Counted from the stretch's first letter, positions 51,224 through 59,797 are shown. The stretch is 64,000 nucleotides of DNA from Ornithinibacillus xuwenensis (GCF_039614845.1 NZ_JBDIML010000002.1:310001-374000); one strand, 5' to 3'. Notes: generated by a model not told the origin, from the letters alone. Made by a program: numbers and translations.

Positions 51224-51495
51224 ACAAAAAGGGCCCCTCATCCAAAGGACGAGGAACCCGTGGTGCCACCTTCATTAATTGCAGTATGCAATTCGCTTGT
51301 TCTATATCTTACGCCGTGCGCTTTAATATAGGTCTCTTATAACGATGAGACATTCGCCAAAGCCTACTGAAAAGTTTCCTTACGTTCGGTTTGGAGGCTC
51401 CGAAGCCCATTCACTATCCCCTTAGCACTGGTTTGCACCAACCACCAGCTCTCTACAGCCTTAGGAAAAAGTTACTCCTCTTCTTCAACACCCAA
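51224..51495 (-). promoter_or_regulatory. Trp T-box leader 1 (distal)
   Basis: A second full T-box upstream of the first. AGTA near 51476-51473, then the AG-bulge/distal loop region (AGAGAGCTGGTGG), GAA then specifier TGG (Trp) at 51409-51407. The antiterminator sequence AAGGTGGCACCACGG lies at 51272-51258, and the terminator is a 13-bp stem (GGGTTCCTCGTCC with GGATGAGGGGCCC) with T5 ending at 51226. Both tandem elements read the same codon. Confidence 0.92.
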
Positions 51496-51527
51496 TATTA
51501 AATTTTCGAACAATTTTATTGTTTATT

Positions 51528-51556
51528 ATAATAAAGTGATAAAGCGCAAATGTCAA
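51528..51556 (-). promoter_or_regulatory. SigA promoter of the trp operon
   Basis: On the minus strand: TTGACA (51556-51551), 17 bases, TATTAT (51533-51528). Transcription should begin near 51521, about 25 bases before T-box 1. Confidence 0.8.
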
Positions 51557-51590
51557 CACCATTTTTAAGTTGAATAAGAAAATTAGTTTT

Positions 51591-51647
51591 GTAACCCATC
51601 ATTCTCTTTGGGGCAAACAATCACAGCTGCCTTACAGTATGGGTTAC
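51591..51647 (-). terminator. Possible weak terminator of the thi operon
   Basis: GTAACCCAT and ATGGGTTAC form a perfect 9-bp stem spanning the thiE stop with a loop of about 39 bases, followed by AAAACTAATTTT. The loop is long and the T-run poor, so read-through toward the trp leader is possible. Confidence 0.3.
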
Positions 51648-52244
51648 ATTTACGGAGTCAGTGATTGCTGAGATTACTGCCACCCCATTGGCACCAGCCT
51701 CCATAACACTGGCTGCATTGTCGACATGAATACCACCTATCCCAACTAGAGGAATAGTTGGAAATTGCTCTCTTAGGTCTTGAATCCACTCAATGCCAAC
51801 AGGTTTTTTTGCATCTGGTTTTGTTGTTGTGCCAAAAATCGGTCCAGCTCCAAGATAATCTACTAGTTCAATAGGGCTTTCGTCTACCTCATGAGAATTG
51901 GAAACAGAAAGACCAATGATTTTTTCAGGAAACTCATCTCGAACCTCCTGTACAGAACGATCATCCTGACCAACATGAAGGCCATCTGCTTCTAATTTGT
52001 CTACTAATTCAACATCATCATTGACGATAAATAATAGCTGATGCTCCCAACATACTTCTCTCAGCTTTTTTCCTAGCTCTAGCTTTGGGCTGCCGGTAAG
52101 GGCACCCTTTCCTTTTTCTCGAAATTGAAAGGCTGTGATTCCTGCCTTAGCTGCTTCCTTTAAGAGACTAACAGGATCTTGCTTACAGTTTTGAGAGCCC
52201 ATAATGAAGTATATGCGTAAAGCTTTTTCTAATGTCTGCTCCAT
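51621..52244 (-). CDS. thiE: Thiamine-phosphate synthase
   Basis: A 207-residue TIM barrel that joins HMP diphosphate and thiazole phosphate to thiamine phosphate. QFREKGKGAL near 40-49, NDDVELVDKLEADGLHVGQDD, GLSVSN and DYLGAGPIFGTTTKPDA are family motifs; the C-terminus has PLVGIGGI. Last gene of the thi operon, three bases after thiM. Confidence 0.95.
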   Translation of the reverse strand: MEQTLEKALRIYFIMGSQNCKQDPVSLLKEAAKAGITAFQFREKGKGALTGSPKLELGKKLREVCWEHQLLFIVNDDVELVDKLEADGLHVGQDDRSVQEVRDEFPEKIIGLSVSNSHEVDESPIELVDYLGAGPIFGTTTKPDAKKPVGIEWIQDLREQFPTIPLVGIGGIHVDNAASVMEAGANGVAVISAITDSVNVTHTVRQL

Positions 52245-52247
52245 GGA

Positions 52248-53018
52248 TTAGCTCCCTCCTAATTTGTCCATGCTCATGGACAATGCGTCAATAAAATGGG
52301 GAATAAATGTCCCTGGACCATTTACCTCTGGTTTAGTTGCGACATGATGAGCAGCTAATCCATAGAATGAAACAGCTGTTAATGCTTGTTTGTCAATAGA
52401 ATCATCGGTAGTGAAACATGCGGTTAATAGAGACCCTAGTAAACAGCCTGCACCAGTAACTTTTGTAAGAATGTCGTTCCCTAATTGATTATGCATAAGC
52501 TTGGTTCCGGAGCATATGATGTCAGTTTTTCCCGTTAGAACCGCAGTAGTTTCATAGACTTCGGCCACTTTAATTGCTACTTCCTCTGTATTTCCATCAC
52601 CAATAGAGTCGACGCCTTTTGATTTCCATGGGATTCCTGCCAAATGGGCAAGTTCACCGGCGTTTCCTTTAATTGCTGTCGGTTGAACTTCTTTTAATAG
52701 TTGGTGAACCATAGATGAACGAAAGGGGGTTGCAGTTACCCCGACAGGGTCAAGTACTACTGGAATATTGCGATCATTGGCGGTTTTACCTGCTAGAATC
52801 ATAGCGGGAACCTCAGCTGGTGTTAGTGTTCCAATATTAATTAATACACCGTCCGCAATTGTTGCTATATCTGCTACTTCTTCTACAGCCTTTGCCATTA
52901 TTGGTACCCCACCAAAAGACAGTAACCCATTTGCTGTAAAATTCATGACCACCTGATTGGTTAAATGATGAATAAGTGGTTGTTGTGAACGAACATTTTG
53001 GATAATAGAAAAATCCAT
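52248..53018 (-). CDS. thiM: Hydroxyethylthiazole kinase
   Basis: A 256-residue ribokinase-fold enzyme phosphorylating the thiazole alcohol for salvage. HHLTNQVVMNFTANGLLSFG near 17-36, VLDPVGVTATPFR and the anion hole VTGAGCLLGSL near 188-198 are characteristic. The start overlaps the thiD stop by one base. Confidence 0.95.
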   Translation of the reverse strand: MDFSIIQNVRSQQPLIHHLTNQVVMNFTANGLLSFGGVPIMAKAVEEVADIATIADGVLINIGTLTPAEVPAMILAGKTANDRNIPVVLDPVGVTATPFRSSMVHQLLKEVQPTAIKGNAGELAHLAGIPWKSKGVDSIGDGNTEEVAIKVAEVYETTAVLTGKTDIICSGTKLMHNQLGNDILTKVTGAGCLLGSLLTACFTTDDSIDKQALTAVSFYGLAAHHVATKPEVNGPGTFIPHFIDALSMSMDKLGGS

Positions 53019-53818
53019 TACTCCACCTCAACCATTCTTGCTGCAAAGTGATTAGTTGGACCATTTCCACTACCGAGATCAAAGGAATGTTGGATTGCAT
53101 TTGTTACAAATTCCTTTGCCCTTTCCACTGCTAGGGGTAGCATAATGCCTTGGCTTAAATAGGCGGTTATAGCAGCGGAGTATGTACACCCTGTCCCATG
53201 GGTGTTGGCTGTCTCCACTCTTTTTGCTGTAAAGGTATGCATTTTTTTGCCATCATATAGAAAATCAATTGCTTCTCCTGATAGATGACCTCCTTTTACA
53301 AGGGCTGCACCTGCACCGTATTGATGAACAATTATCGTTGCGGCCTCTTGCATATCTTCCACCGTTTCAATCGATTGGCCAATAATAAATTCTGCCTCTG
53401 GAATATTTGGTGTAACAACGGAGGCTAGCGGTAAAAGATGTTCACGTAAATAATTACGGGCATTCCCGTCAATTAAGGAGTCCCCACTTGTCGCAACCAT
53501 GACAGGGTCCATGACATAGGGAGCATTGATAGTAGCTATTTGTTCCCTAATAAGCTGCATCATGTCAATGGTTGCAATCATCCCTGTTTTAAATGCATGA
53601 ACCGGCATATCAGACAAAACGGAATCGAATTGCTGATGAATCATTTCATTCGGTAAATGATGTACTGCTTGGACCCCAGTTGTATTTTGAGCAACTACCG
53701 AGGTGATAATGGACATTCCATAGCTTTTTATCTCTTGAAATGTTTTCAGATCGGCGTGAATTCCTGCACCTCCACTTGGATCTGTTCCAGCAATCGTTAA
53801 GGAACAAGGAATCGTCAT
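53018..53818 (-). CDS. thiD: Hydroxymethylpyrimidine (phospho)kinase
   Basis: A 266-residue ribokinase-fold kinase acting on HMP and HMP phosphate. TIAGTDPSGGAGIHADLKTF near 8-27, YVMDPVMVATSGD, LVKGGH and the anion hole HGTGCTYSAAI near 206-216 are the usual motifs. In Bacilli a paralogue (PdxK) phosphorylates pyridoxal; the thi operon context favours ThiD. It overlaps tenA by four bases. Confidence 0.93.
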   Translation of the reverse strand: MTIPCSLTIAGTDPSGGAGIHADLKTFQEIKSYGMSIITSVVAQNTTGVQAVHHLPNEMIHQQFDSVLSDMPVHAFKTGMIATIDMMQLIREQIATINAPYVMDPVMVATSGDSLIDGNARNYLREHLLPLASVVTPNIPEAEFIIGQSIETVEDMQEAATIIVHQYGAGAALVKGGHLSGEAIDFLYDGKKMHTFTAKRVETANTHGTGCTYSAAITAYLSQGIMLPLAVERAKEFVTNAIQHSFDLGSGNGPTNHFAARMVEVE

Positions 53819-54507
53819 GAATGGATCGCCTGCTTTCCATCAGAAGGCCATTGTTCCAGACTATATGCCATTTCCCAGAATTTTAATTCTAGCTGACAGC
53901 TTTTTCGGAATGCATCCTTTATCCGTAATTTCTCATCAGGAGAAATATGTTCTGCATAGCGGTCCAGAAGCATTCTCATGTCATTGGTTGTGTTTTCTAC
54001 TCTGGAATCAGCATAAAAGCGAATCCATTGATAAAAAGGATGGTCCTCTTTCGGCTGGTATTTTTCCATTAGCTCTTTTCCAATTTCTAAATAGGTCCAA
54101 GGACAAGGAAGTAAGGCACCTAGTATCTCCCCTAAAGTTCCAAGCTGTGCATGATACATCATATGCTTGATATAATGGTCTGCTGTTGGTGGAAGTGAGT
54201 GTCCCTGAAGTGATTCATAGCCAACTCCGATATAATCACAGAAATTGTGATGTGGGTGAATTTCATCATGCAGGATGAAGCTTATTTTGTCATGGAAATA
54301 CATAATATCCTTCCGACTTGTTGATTTTGCTAAGGCTAACCCGTAAATTTTCATAAATGCGTTTAAATATTCAAAGTCGGCTTTTACATAGTGCTCAATC
54401 GCGCTTTTAGCAATATCACCCTTTCCGATACCTTCTACAAATGGGTGCTCAAAAATTAGTTGAAAAATATCATCATTTTCTTTTCTCAATTGATTCGTAA
54501 ACGTCAT
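53815..54507 (-). CDS. tenA: Thiaminase II / aminopyrimidine aminohydrolase TenA
   Basis: A 230-residue all-helical enzyme that hydrolyses aminopyrimidine breakdown products to HMP for salvage. YVKADFEYLNAF near 40-51 carries the conserved Asp, ALLPCPWTYLEIGKEL near 130-145 the catalytic Cys, and ELKFWEMAYSLEQW near 206-219 the acidic residue. Together with ThiM, ThiD and ThiE it forms a salvage route. ThiC and ThiG are not in the window. Confidence 0.94.
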   Translation of the reverse strand: MTFTNQLRKENDDIFQLIFEHPFVEGIGKGDIAKSAIEHYVKADFEYLNAFMKIYGLALAKSTSRKDIMYFHDKISFILHDEIHPHHNFCDYIGVGYESLQGHSLPPTADHYIKHMMYHAQLGTLGEILGALLPCPWTYLEIGKELMEKYQPKEDHPFYQWIRFYADSRVENTTNDMRMLLDRYAEHISPDEKLRIKDAFRKSCQLELKFWEMAYSLEQWPSDGKQAIHS

Positions 54508-54539
54508 TTAAAAATCCTCCTCATACTAATTTGATTCTC

Positions 54540-55028
54540 CTAAAAGCTTTTTACTAGACTATCCTGGTTGACACGTGACAAGATAAACCAGCCAATGAGT
54601 GCACCAGTAATACTGCTAATGAGAAATGATGGAAGAAAGGCAAATACCCCAACAGAACTACCCATCAAAATGATTGCAAAAGGTACGGCAAACACCGATC
54701 CTATTAATCCAGTACCAACCGCTTCCCCAATGACCGCGGCGATATTTTTCTTCGATTTTTGATAGAAGTACCCAGCTAGAAATGCGCCAATCATTCCACC
54801 AGGAAAAGCTAGTAATGTTCCTAGACCAAGCATATTTCGCAATAGACCAATCACAAATGCGATGATGACAGCAGGTCCTGGACCTAGCACTACTGCAGCT
54901 ATGACATTAACGGCATGCTGTACAGGATATGCCTTCGCAATTCCCGCTGGAAACCAAAGTAGCTGTGCTCCCAGGGTACCGATTGCCACAAGGATTGCCA
55001 TGGTTGTTAACAGTCGTGTTCGATTCAA
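54540..55028 (-). CDS. thiW: Thiazole-precursor ECF transporter S component ThiW
   Basis: A 162-residue membrane protein with five to six helices: LLTTMAILVAIGTLGAQLLW, then GLGTLLAFPGGMIGAFLAGY. It matches ThiW, the substrate-specific subunit of an energy-coupling factor importer, thought to take up hydroxyethylthiazole. The A and T subunits are not nearby and would be shared. Start: TTG 55028 behind GGGAGGG; the longer frame runs into the leader terminator. First gene behind the TPP riboswitch. Confidence 0.88.
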   Translation of the reverse strand: MNRTRLLTTMAILVAIGTLGAQLLWFPAGIAKAYPVQHAVNVIAAVVLGPGPAVIIAFVIGLLRNMLGLGTLLAFPGGMIGAFLAGYFYQKSKKNIAAVIGEAVGTGLIGSVFAVPFAIILMGSSVGVFAFLPSFLISSITGALIGWFILSRVNQDSLVKSF

Positions 55029-55057
55029 ATTGTCTCCCTCCCGTCTTTTAGGGATGA

Positions 55058-55090
55058 CCAAAAAAGCCAGATCCACAAAGGGACCTGGCT
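55058..55090 (-). terminator. Riboswitch-controlled terminator of the thi operon
   Basis: On the minus strand AGCCAGGTCC (55090-55081) pairs with GGATCTGGCT (55075-55066), one G-U pair, followed by T6. It lies between the TPP aptamer and thiW, giving transcriptional control. Confidence 0.85.
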
Positions 55091-55127
55091 TCCATAAGCT
55101 GAAATAGAATAGACATACATCGTCTGA

Positions 55128-55228
55128 CTACTTCCCTACGCTGGTATTAACCAGATCAGGTCCATAAGAGTCGGAAAGCTTACGTGCTTTCCTCTCAGCC
55201 CACGAATTTTAGGGCACCCCTAGTAGTA
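55128..55228 (-). promoter_or_regulatory. TPP riboswitch (THI element)
   Basis: On the minus strand the conserved aptamer blocks are all seen: CTAGGGGTGCC, GGGCTGAGAGG, then ACTCTTATGGACCTGATCTGG and TTAATACCAGCGTAGGGAAG. Thiamine diphosphate binding should favour the downstream terminator and switch off thiW-tenA-thiD-thiM-thiE. Confidence 0.96.
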
Positions 55229-55373
55229 ATGTTTCATATTCGGTTACACAAACTTACCATAACAAAATTACTTCATCCTGTCACCAATATCATTCAAAAA
55301 GGGAAATAGTACCTAGAAAATTAGAAAGTTTCATCGGTTGATCGCTCACAGAAAACCGGTGAAATATTCACCA

Positions 55374-55382
55374 TGTTATAAT
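55374..55382 (+). promoter_or_regulatory. Extended -10 promoter of the amidohydrolase gene
   Basis: TGTTATAAT (TGn plus a perfect TATAAT) lies 36 bases before the gene start. No good -35 is seen at the right distance. Confidence 0.5.
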
Positions 55383-55417
55383 AATAGAATAGTAAGCGAA
55401 TAAAGAGGAGGAATAGG

Positions 55418-56542
55418 ATGCTAGCAATTAAAAATACCACAATTTTTGATGGAACAGGAAACAAAATAGAAGATAAGGTGATTCTTGTAAAGAACGGGAA
55501 ATTCGAATCGATAACAAATGATAAAGCGATTCCAGATAGCTATCAGGTAATCGATGCTGCTGGAAAAATGGTAACACCAGGACTCATTGACGTACATACT
55601 CATTTGGGTGTATCCGAGGAAGGTGTTGGAAAAGAGGGAAGCGATTTTAACGAAACGAGCAGTCCAATTACCCCTCAAGTGCGTGCCATTGATGGAATTA
55701 ATCCAATGGAAAAAGGATTTGAAGATGCTCGGAAATCAGGGGTTACCACTGTACAGGTAATGCCAGGGAGTGCGAATGTCATTGGTGGAGAAATGGTCGT
55801 TTTAAAGACTGCAGGTCATATTGTAGATGAAATGGTTGTGAAGGCACCTTCGGGTATGAAGGCAGCTTTGGGGGAAAACCCTAAAATGGTGCATGGTCCT
55901 AAGGGTAAGATGCCGGTCACCCGAATGGGAGTTGCTGCAAGACTTCGTGAAAAATTGATTGAAGCACAAAACTATTTAAATGGTGAACAAAAAGAAAGAA
56001 AACTAGATATGGAGAATCTTGCTAAAGTAATACGTAAAGAAATTCCATTGCGTGTGCATGCACACCGAGCAGATGATATTTTAACGGTTCTTCGCATTAA
56101 GCGCGAATTTGATATTGATGTAACAATTGAGCATTGTACAGAAGGGCATCATATTGCCGACTATATTGCGAAGCATGAGGATGTCCGTGTCTCGGTTGGT
56201 CCAACAATGTCCAGTAGATCTAAAGTAGAACTGAAGGACAAGGGTTGGAATACCATTAAAACACTAATGGATGCTGGAATATCCTGTTCTATCACAACAG
56301 ATCATCCAGTTGTAGGAATATCCTACTTAGTGACAAGTGCGGTACACGCGATTAATGGAGGTATTACAGAGGAGCAAGCACTTCGAGCAATAACAATTGA
56401 TGCAGCAAAGCATCTTGGTGTTGCTGATCGAGTTGGTTCAATTGAAGTAGGAAAAGATGCCGACTTTGTCATTTGGAGTGGTAATCCATTCGACTTACGC
56501 AGTCAAGTAGAACATGTTTTTATCGAAGGAAAAGCGATTTAA
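55418..56542 (+). CDS. Amidohydrolase family metal-dependent hydrolase
   Basis: A 374-residue TIM-barrel hydrolase of the imidazolonepropionase/isoaspartyl-dipeptidase-like group. Metal ligands: DVHTH near 58-62, HAHRADD near 211-217, EHCTEGHH near 234-241 and the catalytic Asp in TTDHP near 294-298. The C-terminal part returns to the small beta domain (VGSIEVGKDADFVIWSGNPF). There is no signal peptide; AGAGGAGG lies upstream. The substrate is unknown; hydrolysis of a cyclic amide or a dipeptide is typical. Confidence 0.87.
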   Translation: MLAIKNTTIFDGTGNKIEDKVILVKNGKFESITNDKAIPDSYQVIDAAGKMVTPGLIDVHTHLGVSEEGVGKEGSDFNETSSPITPQVRAIDGINPMEKGFEDARKSGVTTVQVMPGSANVIGGEMVVLKTAGHIVDEMVVKAPSGMKAALGENPKMVHGPKGKMPVTRMGVAARLREKLIEAQNYLNGEQKERKLDMENLAKVIRKEIPLRVHAHRADDILTVLRIKREFDIDVTIEHCTEGHHIADYIAKHEDVRVSVGPTMSSRSKVELKDKGWNTIKTLMDAGISCSITTDHPVVGISYLVTSAVHAINGGITEEQALRAITIDAAKHLGVADRVGSIEVGKDADFVIWSGNPFDLRSQVEHVFIEGKAI

Positions 56543-56563
56543 ATTCTAGTGATACGTAACGAA

Positions 56564-56602
56564 AAGAAGCAATCACCATAGATTGAAAGGTGATTGCTTC
56601 TT
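56564..56602. terminator. Bidirectional terminator
   Basis: Perfect 14-bp stem AAGAAGCAATCACC (56564-56577) and GGTGATTGCTTCTT (56589-56602), then ATTTTT. Confidence 0.88.
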
Positions 56603-56633
56603 ATTTTTCTCAGATATGCTAGAATGACAGATT

Positions 56634-56951
56634 TTATGTCACCTCAAAGTATAGGTGGTGATGATATTGGCATCCTTCGTTAAAGCTTGATTGGCAATTT
56701 GGGCAATGTGTTGTTTTTAGGTATTCATGAATCGTGAGTTCTGTCTTGCAAACGCCACATATAATAGCCTTCGTATCGAATTCCTTGGCTTTCCATCTAA
56801 TTATGTCGTGATTCTCACTTTCTTCATGACATTTAAAGCATGGATAATATTTATGACAGCATTTAAATTTTATCGCAATGATATCCTTCTCCGTATGATA
56901 ATGTGTACAACGCGTTTGTTCATCAACTATCGGTCCATAAATCTTCGGCAT
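56634..56951 (-). CDS. CHY zinc finger protein
   Basis: A 105-residue protein rich in Cys and His: RCTHYHTEKD, KFKCCHKYYPCFKCHEE, CGVCKTELTIHEYL and HCPNCQSSF. This matches the CHY zinc finger (related to yeast Hot13p), which binds several zinc ions. The bacterial function is unknown; a metal-chaperone or redox role has been proposed for relatives. Single gene converging on the amidohydrolase. Confidence 0.85.
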   Translation of the reverse strand: MPKIYGPIVDEQTRCTHYHTEKDIIAIKFKCCHKYYPCFKCHEESENHDIIRWKAKEFDTKAIICGVCKTELTIHEYLKTTHCPNCQSSFNEGCQYHHHLYFEVT

Positions 56952-57153
56952 TCCTTTTCCTCCTTACCCCACATTCACTATATAGAGTGTACTACAAATT
57001 AGTAGAAGAAGAACAAAATATAAGTGGATTCATTTGATGGAAAAACAGTTCTTGTGACCTATCTGTAAAGGATAAATTCTGGGAGGACTAATTGCTCTTG
57101 GAATCGAATATAGTATGTAAGTGTTCAATATAAAATCATGAGGAGGAGTAATC

Positions 57154-57720
57154 ATGACCAAAAAAGTACTGATTCTTGCTGGAGATGCAGTAGAAGCTTT
57201 GGAGATTTATTATCCCTATTTTCGTTGTTTAGAGGAAGGCTTCGAAACGACAATTGCTGCATTATCACCGAAGAAACTGCACACTGTTGTTCATGACTTC
57301 ATCGGATGGGATACATACACAGAAAAGGAAGGATATTTAATTGAAGCTACTGCAAGCTTCGAAGCTATCAATCCTGAGGAATATGATGGGTTAATTATTC
57401 CGGGTGGTCGTGCACCGGAGCATATGCGTTTGAGTGAGCATGTACCTGTAATTGTTCGTCACTTCTTTGAAGAAAATAAACCAATTGCGGCTGTTTGTCA
57501 TGCGGCGCAAGTGTTATCGACTGTTCGTGAGCATATGAAAGGAAGAGAACTGACGGCCTATATTGCTTGTAAGCCTGAGGTAGAAGCATTAGGTTCAACT
57601 TATGTTAGTGAGTCCAATCATACGGATGGTAACTTAATATCGGGTCATGCTTGGCCAGACCTACCGACTTTAATGAAAGAATTTGTGAAACAGGTTAATG
57701 GTGTTGGTGTAGAAGCGTAA
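57154..57720 (+). CDS. DJ-1/PfpI family protein
   Basis: A 188-residue class I glutamine amidotransferase-like protein. KKVLILAGDAVEALEIYYPY near 3-22 has the conserved acidic residue, IIPGGRAPEHMR the backbone loop, and AVCHAAQVL near 112-120 the nucleophile-elbow Cys with adjacent His. Family members are proteases, chaperones or glyoxalase/deglycase enzymes; the function here is unassigned. Start ATG 57154 behind GAGGAGG. Single gene with its own terminator. Confidence 0.88.
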   Translation: MTKKVLILAGDAVEALEIYYPYFRCLEEGFETTIAALSPKKLHTVVHDFIGWDTYTEKEGYLIEATASFEAINPEEYDGLIIPGGRAPEHMRLSEHVPVIVRHFFEENKPIAAVCHAAQVLSTVREHMKGRELTAYIACKPEVEALGSTYVSESNHTDGNLISGHAWPDLPTLMKEFVKQVNGVGVEA

Positions 57721-57726
57721 CCTATT

Positions 57727-57768
57727 AAAAAAGGAGTAATTTTGATTCATGATAGTTACTCCTTTTTA
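57727..57768 (+). terminator. Terminator after the DJ-1/PfpI gene
   Basis: Stem AAAAAGGAGTAA (to 57739) and TTACTCCTTTTT (57756-57767) with a 16-base loop. Confidence 0.85.
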
Positions 57769-57841
57769 CCTTCCTTTGTTTAAATTTGGCTATAGTTAGC
57801 AATACTAAGCATATCGAATTTACGTAAAGGAAGTGTGTTTG

Positions 57842-58267
57842 TTGAGTCAACAAGATATACGTGTAGAAGTGGAGAAAATTATTGAAGAAAATAAAGTTGG
57901 TACAATGGCAACGATAAAAAATAATCGCCCACATACAAGATTTATGACCTTTTTCCATGAGGATTTAACCTTATATACGGCTACAAGCACTGAAACGGAT
58001 AAGGTGGAGGAAGTTGAAGAAAATCCATATACACATATATTAATTGGTTACCAAGGAGAAGGATATGGTGATCAGTATGTGGATTATCATGGTAAGGTAT
58101 CAATTAATAATTCAGAGGAACTAAAGCAAAAGCTATGGACTGATAATATGGCGCCATGGTTTGATGGACCGCAGGACCCAGCCTATACGATTTTAGAAAT
58201 TAAGCCGGAGCTCGTGAGATTAATGCCCAATCAAACAGGAGAAGAGCCAAAAGAAGTACAATTATAG
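57842..58267 (+). CDS. Pyridoxamine 5'-phosphate oxidase-like (stress protein) family
   Basis: A 141-residue split-barrel flavin-binding protein of the PNPOx-like general stress protein 26 type. VGTMATIKNNRPHTRFMTFF near 20-39 and YTATSTETDKVEEVEENPYT near 48-67 are the family pattern; QYVDYHGKVSI lies in the barrel. Start: TTG 57842 (MSQQDIRVEVEK) about 10 bases after AAAGGA; a GTG nine bases upstream overlaps the ribosome site. It probably binds FMN or F420-like cofactor; the substrate is unknown. Confidence 0.82.
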   Translation: MSQQDIRVEVEKIIEENKVGTMATIKNNRPHTRFMTFFHEDLTLYTATSTETDKVEEVEENPYTHILIGYQGEGYGDQYVDYHGKVSINNSEELKQKLWTDNMAPWFDGPQDPAYTILEIKPELVRLMPNQTGEEPKEVQL

Positions 58268-58279
58268 AATTGGTTATGT

Positions 58280-58306
58280 AATCTGCCAAGCACCGCTTGG
58301 CAGATT
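58280..58306. other. Perfect hairpin between convergent genes
   Basis: AATCTGCCAAGC (58280-58291) and GCTTGGCAGATT (58295-58306) with a three-base loop. Neither strand has a T-run, so it is probably a transcript 3' stabiliser or inefficient terminator. Confidence 0.55.
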
Positions 58307-58311
58307 CGTGA

Positions 58312-59118
58312 TTATCGCTGTTCTTGCTGTATATAAGCGTCTGGAACAATTTGCTGTACAGTATCAAGATGTCTCTCGGCATTATTAGGGTTTGCAAATG
58401 CACCAGCTTGCACCCGGTACCAACGTTCTCCTGAAATAGTAGTTGTTGATACAAATGCAGCAATATGATTGTCTTGAAGATTTTCTACACGACTTTCTGC
58501 GTTGTCTCTTGATTGAAACGAGCCCGCTAAAATAACGTAAAACACATCAGGTTCAGGATCGTTGTTGTTTTTTTGCGGAAGGTTAAACGCGCGCGCAATT
58601 CCATTTACATGCCCCTGCGCTACCTGCTGTCTCCAAGAATTATCTCGCATGAAGGATGCATCGTGTGCATTATCGATAAACCCGTTTTCAGAAAGAAATG
58701 CAGGCATATTGGATTCACGGAGTACATGAAAATTTGCTTTTTTCTTGCCACGATCGCGTAATTGATTTACCGCGGTAATTTCTTCGTGCAGAATATCTTG
58801 ATAGCGTGCTGTTTGGGAAGAATCGGAAAGTGAGCTATGAATATAGTCTTCATAGCCTTGAGCAGAACCATTAAACGCATTACAATGAATGGAAACATAA
58901 TAGTCTGCTCCCCATGTATTTGCTTCGTTCGTACGTTGGCTTAAGCTCTTGGTAATATCACTAGTTCGACTCATCTTCACGTCTACATTTTCGTAATTAC
59001 TAGTTAATAGATTATTAATTTTTAAAGCGATATCTAGATTAATATTTTTTTCTTGAAGGCCATTTCCCTGTGCACCAGGATCATTACCTCCATGACCAGG
59101 ATCAAGATATAGCTTCAT
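58312..59118 (-). CDS. cwlC: CwlC-like N-acetylmuramoyl-L-alanine amidase with SPOR domain, copy 2
   Basis: A 268-residue paralogue of the amidase at 43224-44054. The catalytic blocks DPGHGG, EKNINLDIAL, VSIHCNAFNG, KKANFHVLRES and SENGF agree almost residue for residue, while the SPOR repeats (YVILAGSFQSRDNAESRV, YRVQAGAFANPNNAERHL) and the linker differ. TENGF in copy 1 is SENGF here, retaining the catalytic Glu. No signal peptide. Start: ATG 59118 behind GGAGGG. Probably expressed in the mother cell, by analogy with CwlC. Confidence 0.88.
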   Translation of the reverse strand: MKLYLDPGHGGNDPGAQGNGLQEKNINLDIALKINNLLTSNYENVDVKMSRTSDITKSLSQRTNEANTWGADYYVSIHCNAFNGSAQGYEDYIHSSLSDSSQTARYQDILHEEITAVNQLRDRGKKKANFHVLRESNMPAFLSENGFIDNAHDASFMRDNSWRQQVAQGHVNGIARAFNLPQKNNNDPEPDVFYVILAGSFQSRDNAESRVENLQDNHIAAFVSTTTISGERWYRVQAGAFANPNNAERHLDTVQQIVPDAYIQQEQR

Positions 59119-59315
59119 CTTAATTTTCCCTCCAATCAACTGAAAAATGGCTTACGTAATATCATATTCATGGAGTAGTTATCAAACTGGACAAACAGCT
59201 TGAATTCGTTGATTTTCCACACCTGCCTTTTTATATGGAGGGTACTTTTTTAGCTTGTAATACTAGTGAAAAATGGCGTACTAAACGCCATAAAAAATAA
59301 ATTAGAGGTGAGAAA

Positions 59316-59738
59316 ATGGTAGTTGAAATAAACCCTTATTTAATAACAAATGGTAATGGAAAGGAAGCCATTAAGTTTTATGAAGATGCATTAGATGCAA
59401 ACGTTCTTGGCGTTCAAACCTTCGGAGAAAATCCGGCCCAGAGCGACTCTTTTTCTGCTGATGTTAAAGATCGGGTATTACATGCCCAATTGAAAATTGG
59501 GAAATCTGATTTAATGATCTCGGATACTTTCCCAGATCAGCCTTTTCAAGTTGGTAACCAGCTGTCCATCGCTATTATGATTAATGGAAGTGAGAAAACG
59601 AGAACAATCTTTGAAAAATTAGCAAATGGTGGTAAGGTAGAAATGTCTTTACAAGAAACTTTCTGGAGTCCCTTATATGGTCAAGTTCAAGATAGATTTG
59701 GTGTCCTATGGCAAGTCTCGACTATAGAAGAAAAGTAG
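59316..59738 (+). CDS. VOC family protein (YjdN/PhnB-like)
   Basis: A 140-residue vicinal-oxygen-chelate protein of the PhnB/YjdN subgroup: EINPYLITNGNGKEAIKFYE near 4-23, LKIGKSDLMISDTFP near 66-80, and LQETFWSPLYGQVQDRFGVL then WQVS near the end. The subgroup lacks an established reaction despite older 3-demethylubiquinone methyltransferase labels. The start has AGAGGTGAG upstream. It is followed 59 bases later by a hydrolase gene. Confidence 0.85.
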   Translation: MVVEINPYLITNGNGKEAIKFYEDALDANVLGVQTFGENPAQSDSFSADVKDRVLHAQLKIGKSDLMISDTFPDQPFQVGNQLSIAIMINGSEKTRTIFEKLANGGKVEMSLQETFWSPLYGQVQDRFGVLWQVSTIEEK

Positions 59739-59797
59739 AGATGCATGTAATGGAGGTTGGTAATACAACCGCTTAATTTTTAGGGAGGTATCCAGAA

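Noticed and set aside
53817..54170. 117-codon plus-strand frame opposite tenA
   Set aside because: tenA has all catalytic motifs; the antisense frame is a shadow.
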